Assembly: GCF_946478955.1 (NCBI RefSeq)
Contig: NZ_CAMLDL010000017.1
Span: forward strand, 1-44,687
Direction of reading: 5' to 3'
DNA: 44,687 nt
Source: an uncultured Sphingomonas sp.
Lineage (GTDB): Bacteria; Pseudomonadota; Alphaproteobacteria; Sphingomonadales; Sphingomonadaceae
Below the pieces are notes generated by a model. That model searched no databases. It was not told the DNA's origin and saw nothing but the letters and a program-made list of their open reading frames with translations. The translations under genes were made by a program, and so were the position numbers. Below are positions 10,145 through 20,328 of the stretch, in pieces; position 1 is the stretch's first letter; the number at the start of each line of letters is the position of its first letter.

Positions 10145-11568
10145 AGTTCCCCCACCGCCTTTCGGAAGGCATCCCCGCGCGCTTCGAAATCGCGAAACTG
10201 GTCAAACGACGCGCTTGCCGGGGAGAGTAAAACAGTCTCGCCCGAATGGGAATCCTCCGCGGCACGTTTCACCGCATTTTCAAGCGTTTCGCATTCTAGG
10301 ACATCCACGCCCGCTTCGCGCAGCAACCGCGCAAACATCGGCCCCGCCTCACCAATAGTGTAGGCCTTCACGACATGCCCCAGATACTTCGCCGTGTCCC
10401 CCAGCGTCTCCGCCTTGGCGAGCCCGCCGACAATCCAGCGAATACGCGGGTAGGCCGCAAGCGCAGGCGCGGCGGCCTCCGCATTGGTCGCCTTGCTGTC
10501 GTTGACGTAGAGGACGCCGTTCAGGTCGCGGATGCGCTCCATGCGGTGCGGGAGGCCGGGGTAGGTACGGAGACCTTGTTCTATCTCGCGATCATCCAGT
10601 TGGAGGAGCGAACAAACCATTGTCGCCGCGATTGCGTTTTGGGCATTGTGTGGCCCCTGCAATGCGGGCCAATCACACAAGCCCCCTAGATCATCATAAT
10701 CCCAAAATTCGGTCGGCACGTTGAAGCGTTCAACATCTGCCTTAAAGACATTGCCCCAGCCTCGCCGATCCCAAAGTCGGTCATGGATGGCAATCGTGTT
10801 TGCGTCCGAAATGCCAAGAACCGCAGCGCTACCGCTACCCTGCATTTCAAGCAGTCGCGCCTTGCTCGCCGCATAGGCTTCAAAACTCTCATACCGGTCG
10901 AGATGGTCTGGCGTGATGTTGAGCAACACCGCGACGTCGCAGTCGAGGCTTTTGGTCAGGTCGATCTGATAGCTCGACAGCTCAAGCACATAGACCCCGC
11001 CTTCGGGGAGTGGCTCCTGCGCCAGGATCGGCAGGCCGATGTTACCGCCCATCTCGGTCGGTACGCCCGCCGTCTTCAGGATATGATGGACCAGGGCGGT
11101 GGTGGTCGATTTGCCGTTGGTGCCGGTGATCCCGACGACCTTGTGCGGCGGCAGTTCGGGCCGCGCGCGGGCGAACAGCTCGATGTCGCCAATGATTTCC
11201 ACGCCTGCTTCCTTGGCGCGCGCCGCAATCGGATGGCGGTTGAGCGGCAGGCCGGGGGTGACGACAATGCTGTCGAAGCGGGAGAGATCGTAGTCGGTGA
11301 AGTCTTCAACGACGAGATTCTCCTCCCCTGCATTTGCAGGGGAGGTGGCAGCACGCAGTGCTGACGGAGGGGCCCCTCCACCATCCTTCGGATGGTCCCC
11401 CTCCCCTAGAAATCCAGGGGAGGACAATTGCGATCGCGCTTCTTCCCGGTCATCCCACGCGGTGACCTTCGCCCCGCTCGCTAGAAGCGCGTTAACGGTG
11501 GCCAGTCCGGAGCGGGCAAGGCCCAGGACAGCATAATGTTTTCCGGAAAAAGCGCGTGCCGTGATCAC
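10141..11568 (-). CDS. murD: UDP-MurNAc-L-Ala--D-Glu ligase MurD, with in-frame repeat insertion
   Basis: MurD adds D-glutamate to UDP-MurNAc-L-Ala. Visible marks are the N-terminal [14 protein letters not shown], the ATP loop [15 protein letters not shown] and the C-terminal [16 protein letters not shown] chose the GTG at 11568, which overlaps the mraY stop as GTGA and gives 475 residues. That is about 35 residues longer than usual (about 440). The excess is residues 49-83, which are encoded by a palindromic repeat element at 11321-11423 and read through in frame. The insertion sits in the N-terminal UDP-binding domain between EARSQL and NLVVEDF, probably in a surface loop. MurD is essential, so the gene should still be functional. 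Confidence 0.95.
   Translation of the reverse strand: MITARAFSGKHYAVLGLARSGLATVNALLASGAKVTAWDDREEARSQLSSPGFLGEGDHPKDGGGAPPSALRAATSPANAGEENLVVEDFTDYDLSRFDSIVVTPGLPLNRHPIAARAKEAGVEIIGDIELFARARPELPPHKVVGITGTNGKSTTTALVHHILKTAGVPTEMGGNIGLPILAQEPLPEGGVYVLELSSYQIDLTKSLDCDVAVLLNITPDHLDRYESFEAYAASKARLLEMQGSGSAAVLGISDANTIAIHDRLWDRRGWGNVFKADVERFNVPTEFWDYDDLGGLCDWPALQGPHNAQNAIAATMVCSLLQLDDREIEQGLRTYPGLPHRMERIRDLNGVLYVNDSKATNAEAAAPALAAYPRIRWIVGGLAKAETLGDTAKYLGHVVKAYTIGEAGPMFARLLREAGVDVLECETLENAVKRAAEDSHSGETVLLSPASASFDQFRDFEARGDAFRKAVGEL
11321..11423. repeat. Composite palindromic repeat inserted within murD
   Basis: About 103 bases form five successive inverted repeats. They are a 10-base stem CCTCCCCTGC/GCAGGGGAGG (11322-11345), CAGCAC/GTGCTG (11349-11363), the perfect palindrome GGAGGGGCCCCTCC (11366-11379), ACCATCC/GGATGGT (11380-11396) and CCTCCCCT/AGGGGAGG (11400-11423). 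The outer stems share the same CCTCCCCT arm. The pattern matches a dispersed repeat that I recall from intergenic regions of sphingomonads and Caulobacter relatives. Here it lies inside a coding frame without a stop and adds about 35 residues to MurD. Confidence 0.88.
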
Positions 11569-12635
11569 CGCAGCTTCAGCGTGGCAAGCCCGGCCAGCGC
11601 AAGCACAAAGCTGATGATCCAGAAACGGATGACAACGGTCGGCTCGCTCCACCCCATCTGCTCGAAATGGTGGTGGATTGGAGCCATTTTGAAGATGCGC
11701 CGCCCGGTTCGCTTGAACCAGAACACCTGGACGATGACGCTCACCGCCTCCAGCACGAACAGGCCGCCGATGATCGCCAGCACAAACTCATGATGCGCCG
11801 CGACCGCAACCGCGCCAATCGCGCCGCCCAGGGCGAGGCTACCGGTGTCGCCCATGAACACGGCGGCGGGCGGCGCGTTGAACCATAGGAAGGCCAGACA
11901 GGCACCAACGACTGCCAATAACAAAGTGGTGAGGTCGCCGACACCGGGCACATGCGGAATGCCGAGATAGGTCGCGAATTTCACGTTGCCGCACAGATAG
12001 ACGATAAGGGTGAAGGCCATGCAGGCGATAATCACCGGCATGGTCGCCAGCCCGTCGAGCCCGTCAGTCAGGTTCACCGAATTGCCAAAGGCGACGATCA
12101 CGAACGCGCCAAACGGAATGTAGAACCAGCCAAGATTGGCAACCGGCTTCTGGACGAACGGCAGGTAAAGTTCCGCCCCGCTCATCCGGATCATCAGCCA
12201 TGTTGCAAACCCCGCAATGGCAAACTCCAGAAGCAGGCGCATCTTGGCCGACAGCCCCTTGTGGCTGGCCTTCTTCACCTTGTCATAATCGTCGAGGAAA
12301 CCGATCAGTCCGAAGCCGCCGGTGACGAGCAAACAGGCCCAGACATACGGATTGCGAAGGTCCATCCACAACAGCGTCGATATCGCTACCGAAATCAGGA
12401 TCAGCAATCCGCCCATGGTCGGTGTGCCGCGCTTGGCGAGGTGGCTTTGCGGTCCGTCGGCGCGGATCGGTTGTCCCTTGCCCTGTTTCTGCCGCAGCCA
12501 GCGAATGAACGCGGGCCCTAGCAGCAGGCCGATGATCAGCGCCGTCGCGGTCGCCGCACCAGCACGAAAGCTGATGTAGCGGACAAGGTTCAAAATGCCG
12601 GGAAAACCGAGCTGTTCTGCAATTAAATAGAGCAA
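11565..12635 (-). CDS. mraY: Phospho-MurNAc-pentapeptide translocase MraY
   Basis: MraY is the integral membrane enzyme that transfers phospho-MurNAc-pentapeptide to undecaprenyl phosphate, making lipid I. The 356-residue product has about ten membrane helices. It carries the aspartate motif FLDDYDK, the motif [13 protein letters not shown] and the cytoplasmic histidine loop [12 protein letters not shown]. The start is a TTG at 12635 with a GGGGG-type ribosome site upstream; it overlaps the end of murF by 13 bases. Confidence 0.97.
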   Translation of the reverse strand: MLYLIAEQLGFPGILNLVRYISFRAGAATATALIIGLLLGPAFIRWLRQKQGKGQPIRADGPQSHLAKRGTPTMGGLLILISVAISTLLWMDLRNPYVWACLLVTGGFGLIGFLDDYDKVKKASHKGLSAKMRLLLEFAIAGFATWLMIRMSGAELYLPFVQKPVANLGWFYIPFGAFVIVAFGNSVNLTDGLDGLATMPVIIACMAFTLIVYLCGNVKFATYLGIPHVPGVGDLTTLLLAVVGACLAFLWFNAPPAAVFMGDTGSLALGGAIGAVAVAAHHEFVLAIIGGLFVLEAVSVIVQVFWFKRTGRRIFKMAPIHHHFEQMGWSEPTVVIRFWIISFVLALAGLATLKLR

Positions 12636-14014
12636 GTCGCCAATCCCCCTACCATCCGTTCGACCAGCTTCGACAGGCCGATTGAATTTGACGCTTTTAC
12701 CAATACCGCGTCGCCCGGCTCAACAATGCGGGCCAGCAATTCGGCGGCATCGTCCGGCCCCGCGGCGCGATCGACAATGATATCGCCGTCCAATGCCGCT
12801 TCCAGCGGCTTCATATCGGAATGCACAAGAATAATGTGATCGATGCCCGCGGCGCGAACATGCTCCGCCAGCGCGGCATGCTGCGCGTCGGCGGTTTCAC
12901 CCAGTTCGCGCATCGGCCCCAACACCGCGATCCGGCGCTTCACATCGCGCTCAGCGCCCAGCGCCTTAAGCGTCGCCGCCATCGACGCCGGGTTGGCGTT
13001 GTAACTCTCGTCGATCAGCAGATAATGGCCGCCGTCAATGTCCAGTTGGTGGCGCTCGCCGCGCCCCTTGAGGCCGCCCATATCGGCCAATGCGAGGCCG
13101 GCGATGGCAAGATCCGCCCCGACCGCTTCGACCGCCGCAAGGACCGCGAGCGAGTTTATCACCCAATGGTCCCCGCGCTGGGCGATGGTGAAGGTCATCT
13201 CGCTGTCGACCAGCCGGGCGGTGACCAGGCTGCCACCATTATCGGCCCGCACGGCGTGCATCGCCGTTACGTCAGCGTCACCGCCACCAAAGGTCACCAT
13301 CCGATCGGCGTGGTTCCGCGCTGCTTTCACCAAGCGATCACGGTAGGGCGTGTCTTCCGGAATGATGGCGACGCCGTCTTCTTCCAGGCCCTGGAATATC
13401 TCACCTTTGGCGTCCGCAATCGCCTCCATCGTCCCAAGATGTTCGATATGGGCCGACGCAATCGTGGTGATCAGCGCGACGTGCGGGCGGACAAGCCGGG
13501 TGAGCGCGGCAATTTCCCCCTCATGGTTCATACCCATTTCGAGCACCGCAAATTCGCTGTCGCGCGGCATTCGCGCCAGGCTGAGCGGAACACCGGTGTA
13601 GTTGTTGTAGCTTTTGACGGAACGGTGGACCCTGCCCGGGGCGAAGCGGTCAAGTGCCGCAAAGAGCGCCTCTTTGGTTGAGGTCTTGCCGACCGACCCT
13701 GTGACACCGACGATAGTGCCCGCCACGCGCTGCCGCGCCTCGATGCCAAGCGCGGTCAGTGCAGCGGGAACGTCGTCGACCAGCACGTGTGGGCCATCGA
13801 CGGGTCGCGACACCAAAGCGGCCGCTGCGCCCGACGCGAAGGCCGTAGCGACAAAGTCATGCCCGTCAGCAACCGTTCCCGGCATCGCGACGAACAGGAA
13901 ACCGGGTTTAACTTCGCGGCTGTCGAAGGTCACGCCCGTGACTTCGAACGGCGTGCCGTGAAGCGTGCCGCCTGTCGCGGCGACGATCTCATCGCTAGTC
14001 CACAGCGCACTCAT
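12623..14014 (-). CDS. murF: UDP-MurNAc-tripeptide--D-Ala-D-Ala ligase MurF
   Basis: MurF adds the D-Ala-D-Ala dipeptide, completing the pentapeptide precursor. The 463-residue product has the N-terminal Mur ligase domain ([19 protein letters not shown]), the ATP loop [15 protein letters not shown] and the C-terminal ligase motif [11 protein letters not shown]. The ATG at 14014 overlaps the murE stop as ATGA. Confidence 0.97.
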   Translation of the reverse strand: MSALWTSDEIVAATGGTLHGTPFEVTGVTFDSREVKPGFLFVAMPGTVADGHDFVATAFASGAAAALVSRPVDGPHVLVDDVPAALTALGIEARQRVAGTIVGVTGSVGKTSTKEALFAALDRFAPGRVHRSVKSYNNYTGVPLSLARMPRDSEFAVLEMGMNHEGEIAALTRLVRPHVALITTIASAHIEHLGTMEAIADAKGEIFQGLEEDGVAIIPEDTPYRDRLVKAARNHADRMVTFGGGDADVTAMHAVRADNGGSLVTARLVDSEMTFTIAQRGDHWVINSLAVLAAVEAVGADLAIAGLALADMGGLKGRGERHQLDIDGGHYLLIDESYNANPASMAATLKALGAERDVKRRIAVLGPMRELGETADAQHAALAEHVRAAGIDHIILVHSDMKPLEAALDGDIIVDRAAGPDDAAELLARIVEPGDAVLVKASNSIGLSKLVERMVGGLATCSI

Positions 14015-15426
14015 GCCGCGCATTCCCGCGCCACGGTCACATCGTCAAACGGAAGCACCTTGTCCCCTATGATCTGGCCCTGTTCGTGGCCCTTGCCAGC
14101 GAGCAGGACAATGTCGCCCGCCTTTGCCATTTTGATCGCAGCGGCGATTGCCTCCCGGCGATCACCAATCTCCGTCGCGCCCGGCGCGCCAGCCAGCACC
14201 GCTTTGCGGATTTCGGCGGGGTCCTCGGTGCGCGGATTATCGTCGGTGATAATCACCACGTCGCTGAGTTCCGCGGCAACCCGGCCCATTTCCGGGCGTT
14301 TGCCATGATCGCGGTCGCCGCCCGCACCGAGTACGGTGATCAATCGCCCCTCGACATGCGGCCGAAGTGCGGCAATCGCCGCCTCAACCGCGTCGGGCGT
14401 ATGCGCATAATCGACGTAGACCGGCGCGCCGGCAGGCGTGATCACCGCCCGTTCCAACCGACCGCGCACCGGCGACACCCGGCCCATCCCCGCCAGCGTC
14501 GTCGCCCAATCGCCGCCGCTGGCCAATACCAGGCCCGCTGCCGTCAGTACATTATTCATCTGATATGCACCGATCAGCGGCAGTCCCAGCTTATACTCTG
14601 TGCCCGCATGGCGCAGCACCAATTGCTGCCCTAGCGCCGTTGATGCCCGCGAGACCAGGTCAATCGTTTCGCCGCCCGGCCCGACGGTTAACAGCTTCAA
14701 TCCGCGCGCGTTCGCGTGCTCAATCACTTCGGCGGATTTGGGATCGCCGGTCCACACCACCGCCGCGCCGCCGGCTGCGACAACGCGGTCAAACAACTCC
14801 ATCTTCGCAGCGAAATAATCGTCCATCGTCGAATGGTAATCGAGATGGTCGCGCGACAGGTTGGTAAATGCCGCCGCCATCACCGGCACGCCTTCGGCAC
14901 GATATTGATCGAGGCCGTGCGACGAGGCTTCATAGGCGACATGGGAAACCCCCATCCGCTTCAGCCCGGCCATATTGCTAAGAAAGGTAACGATGTCCGG
15001 CGTTGTCAGCCCGGTCTTAACCTGGTCGTCGGCGGTGGTCACACCAAGCGTGCCAATCGATGCCGCGCGATGACCGGCGAGCCGCCACAACTGACGGGTC
15101 AATTCGACAGTCGATGTCTTGCCGTTGGTCCCGGTCACCGCAACGACAGTGCCAGGATAGGGGCCGTAAAATTGTGCGGCCAGATCCGCGAATAATTTGC
15201 GCGGTTCCGCTGACGATAGGTGCGGTACACCTTCGACAACGGCCGATGGGCTGGCGACGACCGCGATCGCACCACGCTTCACCGCCTCAGCGATATAATC
15301 TTCGCCGTTGACCCGCGCGCCCTTGAAGGCGCCGAACACATCGCCGGCCGCAACCTTGCGATGGTCGAGCGCAAAGCCGGTCACTGTTGAATCGCTATTG
15401 ATGCCGGCAAGATCACCCAATTTCAT
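14011..15426 (-). CDS. murE: UDP-MurNAc-L-Ala-D-Glu--meso-DAP ligase MurE
   Basis: MurE adds the third stem residue. The 471-residue product has the ATP loop AVTGTNGKTSTVEL and the C-terminal DNPR motif (ITDDNPRTEDP). DNPR is the known marker for meso-diaminopimelate rather than lysine, as expected for a Gram-negative cell. I chose the ATG at 15426, which gives the standard N terminus MKLGDLAG four bases after the ftsI stop; a longer reading upstream would overlap ftsI. Confidence 0.97.
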   Translation of the reverse strand: MKLGDLAGINSDSTVTGFALDHRKVAAGDVFGAFKGARVNGEDYIAEAVKRGAIAVVASPSAVVEGVPHLSSAEPRKLFADLAAQFYGPYPGTVVAVTGTNGKTSTVELTRQLWRLAGHRAASIGTLGVTTADDQVKTGLTTPDIVTFLSNMAGLKRMGVSHVAYEASSHGLDQYRAEGVPVMAAAFTNLSRDHLDYHSTMDDYFAAKMELFDRVVAAGGAAVVWTGDPKSAEVIEHANARGLKLLTVGPGGETIDLVSRASTALGQQLVLRHAGTEYKLGLPLIGAYQMNNVLTAAGLVLASGGDWATTLAGMGRVSPVRGRLERAVITPAGAPVYVDYAHTPDAVEAAIAALRPHVEGRLITVLGAGGDRDHGKRPEMGRVAAELSDVVIITDDNPRTEDPAEIRKAVLAGAPGATEIGDRREAIAAAIKMAKAGDIVLLAGKGHEQGQIIGDKVLPFDDVTVARECAA

Positions 15427-15430
15427 GCGT

Positions 15431-17134
15431 TCACTTCTCCTCGTGAACGTAGGGGAGAACCTCTGCCATGTTCGGCTCAAGCTTCTTGTCCGGGCGAACG
15501 CCCAGCATGGGCGCAATCCGGCTAACGATGGTTTTCACCATCGGCGCGGCGTTCCAACCGGCGGTAGAGAAGCCGTATGTTTCGGCCGTGCCCTTCGGTT
15601 CGTCGAGCATCACGACGATGACATAGCGCGGATCATCCATCGGAAACACGCCTGCAAACGACGTAATGTTGATGCTATTTGAATAGCGGCCGTTGATCAC
15701 TTTTTGTGCGGTACCGGTCTTGCCGCCGACGCGGTAGCCTTCCGCGTTTGCGTTCTTGCCGGTGCCCTTGGTCACCACGAGCCGAAGCAGGGCGCGCATT
15801 TTCCGGCTGGTTTCCTCGGTGAACACGCGGCGTCCGCGATCCATCGGGTGCGCCTCGTCCACCTTCAACATCGTCGCCGGCCGGTAAATGCCGCCATTGT
15901 AGAGCGTGGCGTAGCCATTGGCGAGCTGCAGCGGCGTAACCGCAATGCCCTGGCCAAAACCAACGTTCAGCACCTCGAAGGGCCCCCACCGGTTCCCCGG
16001 CGTCAGCGGACGGCCGCGCTCACCAAGCTCGACTTCCACTTTGTCAAGAAAGCCCATCTTCTTCAGGAAAGCCTGCTGCCGTTCCTTGCCGATTTTGTCG
16101 GCAATCTGGGCAGTGCCAATGTTGGAGCTTTCCATCATGATTTCGGCAACTGAGCAAGCTCGGCCGAACGGGTGGGTGTCATGAATGACGTGGCCGTAAG
16201 CTGGGTATTCGCGCGGGCAATTATACATTTGGCCCATCGATTTGATGATGCCGCTGTCGATCGCCATCGCGACCGTAAATGGCTTGTAGGTCGAACCAAG
16301 CTCATACACGCCCAGCGTCGCGCGGTTAAACCGCTGCTCCGGCGCCGCTTGCCCCGGCGCGTTTGGATTGAAGTTGGGCAGAGAAGTGATGGCCAGCACC
16401 TCGTGGGTGTGAACATCCATGATGACGCCGGCCGCGCCGATTGCCGAAAATTTCGCCATGGACGCGGACAACTCATGATCCAGGGCTTGCTGTACACGAC
16501 TTGATATCGACAGTTGCAGGGGCTCACCCCGCTTGGCGGGATCGAGCAATTGCTTGTCGAAGAAACGTTCAACGCCCGATGTGCCATGACCATCGATGTC
16601 GGTGTAGCCAAGCACATGAGCCGCCAGTGTCGTCTGCGGATACAGCCGATCCGGCTCGCGCTCCAGCTGCAGACCCGGCTCACCCAATGCATTGATCGCG
16701 GCCACTACACCCGGCGCGGCGCGGCGACGCAAATAGAAGAATTTGCCAGAACGGAGCATCTCGAAATAGGCGGCTTCATCCTTTTCGGGCATGATCTCGG
16801 CAAGCTTGCGGGCTAGCTCCAGCTTGTTGCCGATTATCTTCTTGCCGTTGAGGCCGATGGTCCAGGCATCGATGGTGCGGGCCAATGGCTGACCATCGCG
16901 GTCAACTATGTCGCCGCGTTCCGGCATAAGGTCTGTGAACCCGGCCTTTCGGCCCGCATGATCACCAAATACCGCCAAATAGAGAATACGCAGCGCGATC
17001 AGCGCGACGATCGCTCCATACACCAGCATGCCAAACACGAGGCGCTGGTGCATGAGGGCAAGTACCTGGCGACGCTTTCCGACAAGGCGGAGCCGCTCGG
17101 GCCGTGCGACGAGAGCGGGCGTCGGGGCGTTCAT
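15431..17134 (-). CDS. ftsI: Peptidoglycan transpeptidase FtsI (PBP3)
   Basis: FtsI is the septal class B penicillin-binding protein that cross-links new peptidoglycan together with FtsW. The 567-residue product has a basic N terminus, one membrane anchor at about residues 34-56 and a pedestal domain. The transpeptidase domain carries the active-site serine in STYK (Ser281), the SSN motif (ESSNIGTAQ) and KTGT (Lys472). The ATG shares one base with the ftsL stop (TGATG), so translation is probably coupled. Confidence 0.97.
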   Translation of the reverse strand: MNAPTPALVARPERLRLVGKRRQVLALMHQRLVFGMLVYGAIVALIALRILYLAVFGDHAGRKAGFTDLMPERGDIVDRDGQPLARTIDAWTIGLNGKKIIGNKLELARKLAEIMPEKDEAAYFEMLRSGKFFYLRRRAAPGVVAAINALGEPGLQLEREPDRLYPQTTLAAHVLGYTDIDGHGTSGVERFFDKQLLDPAKRGEPLQLSISSRVQQALDHELSASMAKFSAIGAAGVIMDVHTHEVLAITSLPNFNPNAPGQAAPEQRFNRATLGVYELGSTYKPFTVAMAIDSGIIKSMGQMYNCPREYPAYGHVIHDTHPFGRACSVAEIMMESSNIGTAQIADKIGKERQQAFLKKMGFLDKVEVELGERGRPLTPGNRWGPFEVLNVGFGQGIAVTPLQLANGYATLYNGGIYRPATMLKVDEAHPMDRGRRVFTEETSRKMRALLRLVVTKGTGKNANAEGYRVGGKTGTAQKVINGRYSNSINITSFAGVFPMDDPRYVIVVMLDEPKGTAETYGFSTAGWNAAPMVKTIVSRIAPMLGVRPDKKLEPNMAEVLPYVHEEK

Positions 17135-17850
17135 CAGTCGTCTGCGCTGCCTTTGGGCTTTTTGGATACGGGTTTCGCCGACCCTCCCGGAGGCGCGGAC
17201 TTGACGGCCGCTTTGCCCGCACTTGCCGCTTTGGGCAAGGGCGAGAGCGGATCGGTCGTCGCGGTTTTGGTGGGCTTCGTCGCGGCGGGTTTCACCGGCG
17301 GCGACGCAGCGGACTTGCGATCCTTACCCGCAACCTTTGGCGCGACCACAACCGGTACCGGCGCGGCCTTGGGCGGAACCGAATAGCTTGCGAGGTGGAT
17401 CATCTCGCTCGGCGCCTTGGTCCGAACCTTTGGGGCGTCCGCGCCTGTCGGTGCCGCGACGGCCGTATCTGCATCACCAGTCAGACGCGGCTGGCTCGGG
17501 CTATGATCAACCGGCGCCGACGCAAGTACAACTGGCGCCTCAACCGCAGGCCGCTCATCAGGCCGCGCTAGCGTCGCGAGCTGAAACCCGCCATCAACAA
17601 ACTGGTCTGCAGTCGGTGCCGACAACTGGATGAATTTCACATTCCACCGCTCAAGCTGCGCCAGGCGACCGCGCGTCCCCAATTCGGTCTGCAACAGGCG
17701 AATGTCGCGCTGTGTCATCGCAATCTGCGATTCCACATCTTCCAACTTCGCCCGCTCCGACGCGACACGGAGCGACACCAGGTAAAAGGAAAGCGCCGCG
17801 CCAGCGACCGCACCGGCCCAAAGGATCGATCCGAAACCGCGCGCACTCAT
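17134..17850 (-). CDS. ftsL: FtsL-like division protein with long Ala/Pro/Lys-rich C-terminal extension
   Basis: Its position between rsmH and ftsI, one N-terminal membrane segment (about residues 8-28) and a following coiled-coil-like stretch to about residue 62 ([20 protein letters not shown]) identify FtsL. FtsL bridges FtsQ and FtsB and helps activate FtsW-FtsI. FtsL is usually about 100-120 residues, but this one has 238. Residues from about 95 to the end are low-complexity and rich in Ala, Pro, Lys and Ser, probably disordered in the periplasm. The ATG at 17850 overlaps the rsmH stop as ATGA. The fold assignment rests on position and topology because FtsL sequences diverge strongly. Confidence 0.85.
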   Translation of the reverse strand: MSARGFGSILWAGAVAGAALSFYLVSLRVASERAKLEDVESQIAMTQRDIRLLQTELGTRGRLAQLERWNVKFIQLSAPTADQFVDGGFQLATLARPDERPAVEAPVVLASAPVDHSPSQPRLTGDADTAVAAPTGADAPKVRTKAPSEMIHLASYSVPPKAAPVPVVVAPKVAGKDRKSAASPPVKPAATKPTKTATTDPLSPLPKAASAGKAAVKSAPPGGSAKPVSKKPKGSADD

Positions 17851-18794
17851 GCCGCTTTCTCCTGGTCCCACGCGGGCGCTGTGGTGCGGACCGCCGTGCG
17901 GAGCCGCGCCGAGCGCGCGCGCGGGTTGCGGGCAAGCTCGGTGTCCGACGGGGACACCGGCTTGGCAACCTGTTCAAAACTGGGCGCAGGACCTGCGTTG
18001 GCCATGGGCCGGTGACGCGAACCTGAAGGATCACCGCCGCTGCGCGTGCGCAGGAAACGTTTGACGATCCGATCCTCAAGACTGTGGAAGGTGACGACGG
18101 CAAGGCGGCCGCCTGGACGAAGTGAACGCTCGGCAGCACGAAGCCCCTGTTCCAATTCCTCCAGCTCCGCATTCAAATGGATGCGGATTGCCTGAAACGT
18201 CCGGGTCGCCGGGTCCGTCTTCATGCCGGGATGGTGGCCAAGCGCCTTGCGAACCACGGCGGCCAGCTCGGCCGTACGGCTTAGCGGTCGGGCCGCAACG
18301 ATGGCCCGCGCCACCGTCCGCGCACGCGGCTCCTCGCCATACTCGCGGATCACGCGGGCGATTTCAGCCTCATCTGCTTCGTTCAAAAATTCCGCAGCGG
18401 TCTGGCCCGACTGGCTCATCCGCATGTCGAGCGGGCCATCATTCTGGAACGAAAAGCCGCGGTCGGCCTGGTCGAACTGCATCGAACTGACGCCGATGTC
18501 GAGCGCGATACCATCGACCGGCAGCAGGTCACGGTCAGCGAGCGCCCGATCCATTTGACTGAATCGTTCATGGATCAGCGTCAGCCTGGCGTCCGGGACG
18601 AGCGCCGGGCCGTTCGCGATTGCGTCAGGGTCGCGATCAAACCCAATCACTCGTCCCGCCCCCGCCCCGAGCAAGGCGCGCGTATAGCCCCCTGCTCCGA
18701 AAGTGCCGTCGACAAGGATCTCGCCGGGGACGACGGCGAGACCCTCAACGACCTCGTTGATGAGTACGGGAATGTGGGGCGCGTCATTGGTCAT
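17847..18794 (-). CDS. rsmH: 16S rRNA (cytosine(1402)-N(4))-methyltransferase RsmH
   Basis: RsmH (MraW) methylates C1402 of 16S rRNA using S-adenosylmethionine. The 315-residue product has the SAM-binding loop [16 protein letters not shown], the motif [20 protein letters not shown] and the C-terminal [15 protein letters not shown]. The ATG at 18794 overlaps the mraZ stop as ATGA. It is the second gene of the dcw cluster. Confidence 0.98.
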   Translation of the reverse strand: MTNDAPHIPVLINEVVEGLAVVPGEILVDGTFGAGGYTRALLGAGAGRVIGFDRDPDAIANGPALVPDARLTLIHERFSQMDRALADRDLLPVDGIALDIGVSSMQFDQADRGFSFQNDGPLDMRMSQSGQTAAEFLNEADEAEIARVIREYGEEPRARTVARAIVAARPLSRTAELAAVVRKALGHHPGMKTDPATRTFQAIRIHLNAELEELEQGLRAAERSLRPGGRLAVVTFHSLEDRIVKRFLRTRSGGDPSGSRHRPMANAGPAPSFEQVAKPVSPSDTELARNPRARSARLRTAVRTTAPAWDQEKAA

Positions 18795-19276
18795 AGCCCG
18801 CGCTCCTCGAGGCGGAACCGGGCGATGTCCTTCATGTCTTCCGGGATGTCCGGGTGCGCCAAGAAATCCCCCGGATTCCAGATTTGGAAGGTCTCGCCGA
18901 CCCCGATGAAGAGTGCGAGGTCGGCGAGTCCCCCCTTGCGGCGCATCATAGGGGGCACAATGATGCGGCCGCTGGTGTCGTAAGGAACTTCTTCGGTGGC
19001 ACCGAACGCCATCATGGTCCGGCGGGCGTAGTCGAGCTCGGCCGAGGCTTCGGTTTCCTGCTTTTCCAGCAGGCGCTCGATCTTCTCATGCTTCAGCGCG
19101 GCGTAAGCGGGGTCGTACGCACTGAGGCAAGGAAACTGGTCATGCTTGGCGAGCACGATGGTGCGGGCATCGCCGCGGCGCTCGATGACCGAGCGCAGGA
19201 AGGCAGGCACGGAAACGCGACCCTTCGCGTCTACCGCGTTCAAAGCACTGCCTTGGAACAGATGCTCTAAAGCCAA
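18791..19276 (-). CDS. mraZ: Transcriptional regulator MraZ
   Basis: MraZ is the AbrB-like regulator of the dcw operon. The product has two SpoVT-AbrB repeats with the signatures [14 protein letters not shown] and [16 protein letters not shown] chose the TTG at 19276, which gives the family N terminus [12 protein letters not shown] (161 residues) and has a GGGAG ribosome site about 8 bases upstream. A GTG at 19324 would add 16 non-conserved residues. It is the first gene of the cluster. A 10-base-period repeat about 140 bases upstream is a candidate autoregulatory operator. Confidence 0.95.
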   Translation of the reverse strand: MALEHLFQGSALNAVDAKGRVSVPAFLRSVIERRGDARTIVLAKHDQFPCLSAYDPAYAALKHEKIERLLEKQETEASAELDYARRTMMAFGATEEVPYDTSGRIIVPPMMRRKGGLADLALFIGVGETFQIWNPGDFLAHPDIPEDMKDIARFRLEERGL

Positions 19277-19416
19277 CGACCCACTCCCAAATCGCAGGCA
19301 AAGCTTCCCCGTCCGCAGGCGCACGGTTGTTCCGCGACGCCCGACGATTACCGACTCATGACAGGTAAGCCCCGCGCTACAGCGATTGTTGGTAACTCAA
19401 CCAATGTGGGGATGCA

Positions 19417-19450
19417 ATGGATTCTGATGCCATTTCATGGGTTTTCATGC
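19417..19450. promoter_or_regulatory. Candidate MraZ operator: four ATGS repeats at 10-base spacing
   Basis: ATGG, ATGC, ATGG and ATGC begin at 19417, 19427, 19437 and 19447 on the plus strand, exactly one helical turn apart, about 140 bases upstream of the mraZ start. MraZ is known to form ring-shaped oligomers that bind short direct repeats (TGGG-like) with the same 10-base period in front of mraZ. The period and position fit; the repeat core only partly matches the enterobacterial one, so the call is tentative. Confidence 0.45.
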
Positions 19451-19569
19451 CCTGTGGCTGAAAATCAACGGTTTTTTACGCCTTGTTAGGGATTTGTTCT
19501 ATGCTTGTTCTTTCGGGATAGGGCTGTGGATAAGTTTGTTGGCAAATGATCGCCTGTGGACGTGTGACT

Positions 19570-20328
19570 CTATGAATTGCGCAGGCGCGCGAGTTCGCGT
19601 ACGAGCGCGTCGAGATTGTGCGGGTCGGAGCTTTGTAGCGAATCCCCGTCGCTCCCGGTGTTGAGCCAATCCGCATCGGCGATGACGGTAACCCGGCCCT
19701 TGCCAATGTCGCAGCGGGCCACGAACCCGCCCGTTTCCACCGTGCAGTCGCCGGTTGAAACCAGCGAGCCCGGTGAAGAGGTCGCAACGGGCTGCCCGTC
19801 GATGGACCGCAAAGTCTCGCCTACCGGGTCGGGCCCGCTCAATGTCAGCCCCCAATGGGTCAGCAAACCGGTATCCGCAAAATTTACCGGCGGCCGGAGG
19901 GAATCACCCAGCGGCCGACTGCTGTGCCAGTCGAGCCGCGGGTCGGTAAGGATGAGGAGGCGCCCGCCGCCCCGCACCCATTTGTCGAGATCTGCCAGCG
20001 CGGACGCCGGCTGCGCACGGGCATGAGCCATCAGCAGCATCGACTGCCGCTTCAGTCCGATGGCATCGGCCACCCCGACCGGAACAAGCCTATAATCCCG
20101 CTCCAATCGCTCGCGGACAGGCGACACCGGCGCGTCGAGCGAAAATCGCTCTGCGAACATGATCGGCAGGCTTGTAACAATGGCAAGATCGGGCTTTCCG
20201 GCGACCGTTTGTCGAGCAGTCGGCGTCAGTTCCGCCTGCTCAGGCCCGTGATCGAATCGCGCGAAATCAGCCACTGCGATGGCGATGGCGCCGATCAACA
20301 ATCCCGCCACCAGGTGCAGACGGGTCAA
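19570..20328 (-). CDS. Uncharacterised GldG/DUF4350-like membrane-anchored protein
   Basis: The 252-residue product has one N-terminal membrane segment (residues 5-22) followed by a soluble domain. The segment LADLDKWVRGGGRLLILTDP resembles the GldG/DUF4350 type of Rossmann-like domain found with ABC transporter components. A second such motif, GKGRVTVIADADWLN, lies near the C terminus, where these domains form a phosphate-loop-like fold. No ABC transporter gene is in the window. The start is TTG, which overlaps the stop of the upstream 86-residue gene as TTGA, so the two are translationally coupled. Its role is unknown. It ends 293 bases before mraZ. Confidence 0.7.
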   Translation of the reverse strand: MTRLHLVAGLLIGAIAIAVADFARFDHGPEQAELTPTARQTVAGKPDLAIVTSLPIMFAERFSLDAPVSPVRERLERDYRLVPVGVADAIGLKRQSMLLMAHARAQPASALADLDKWVRGGGRLLILTDPRLDWHSSRPLGDSLRPPVNFADTGLLTHWGLTLSGPDPVGETLRSIDGQPVATSSPGSLVSTGDCTVETGGFVARCDIGKGRVTVIADADWLNTGSDGDSLQSSDPHNLDALVRELARLRNS

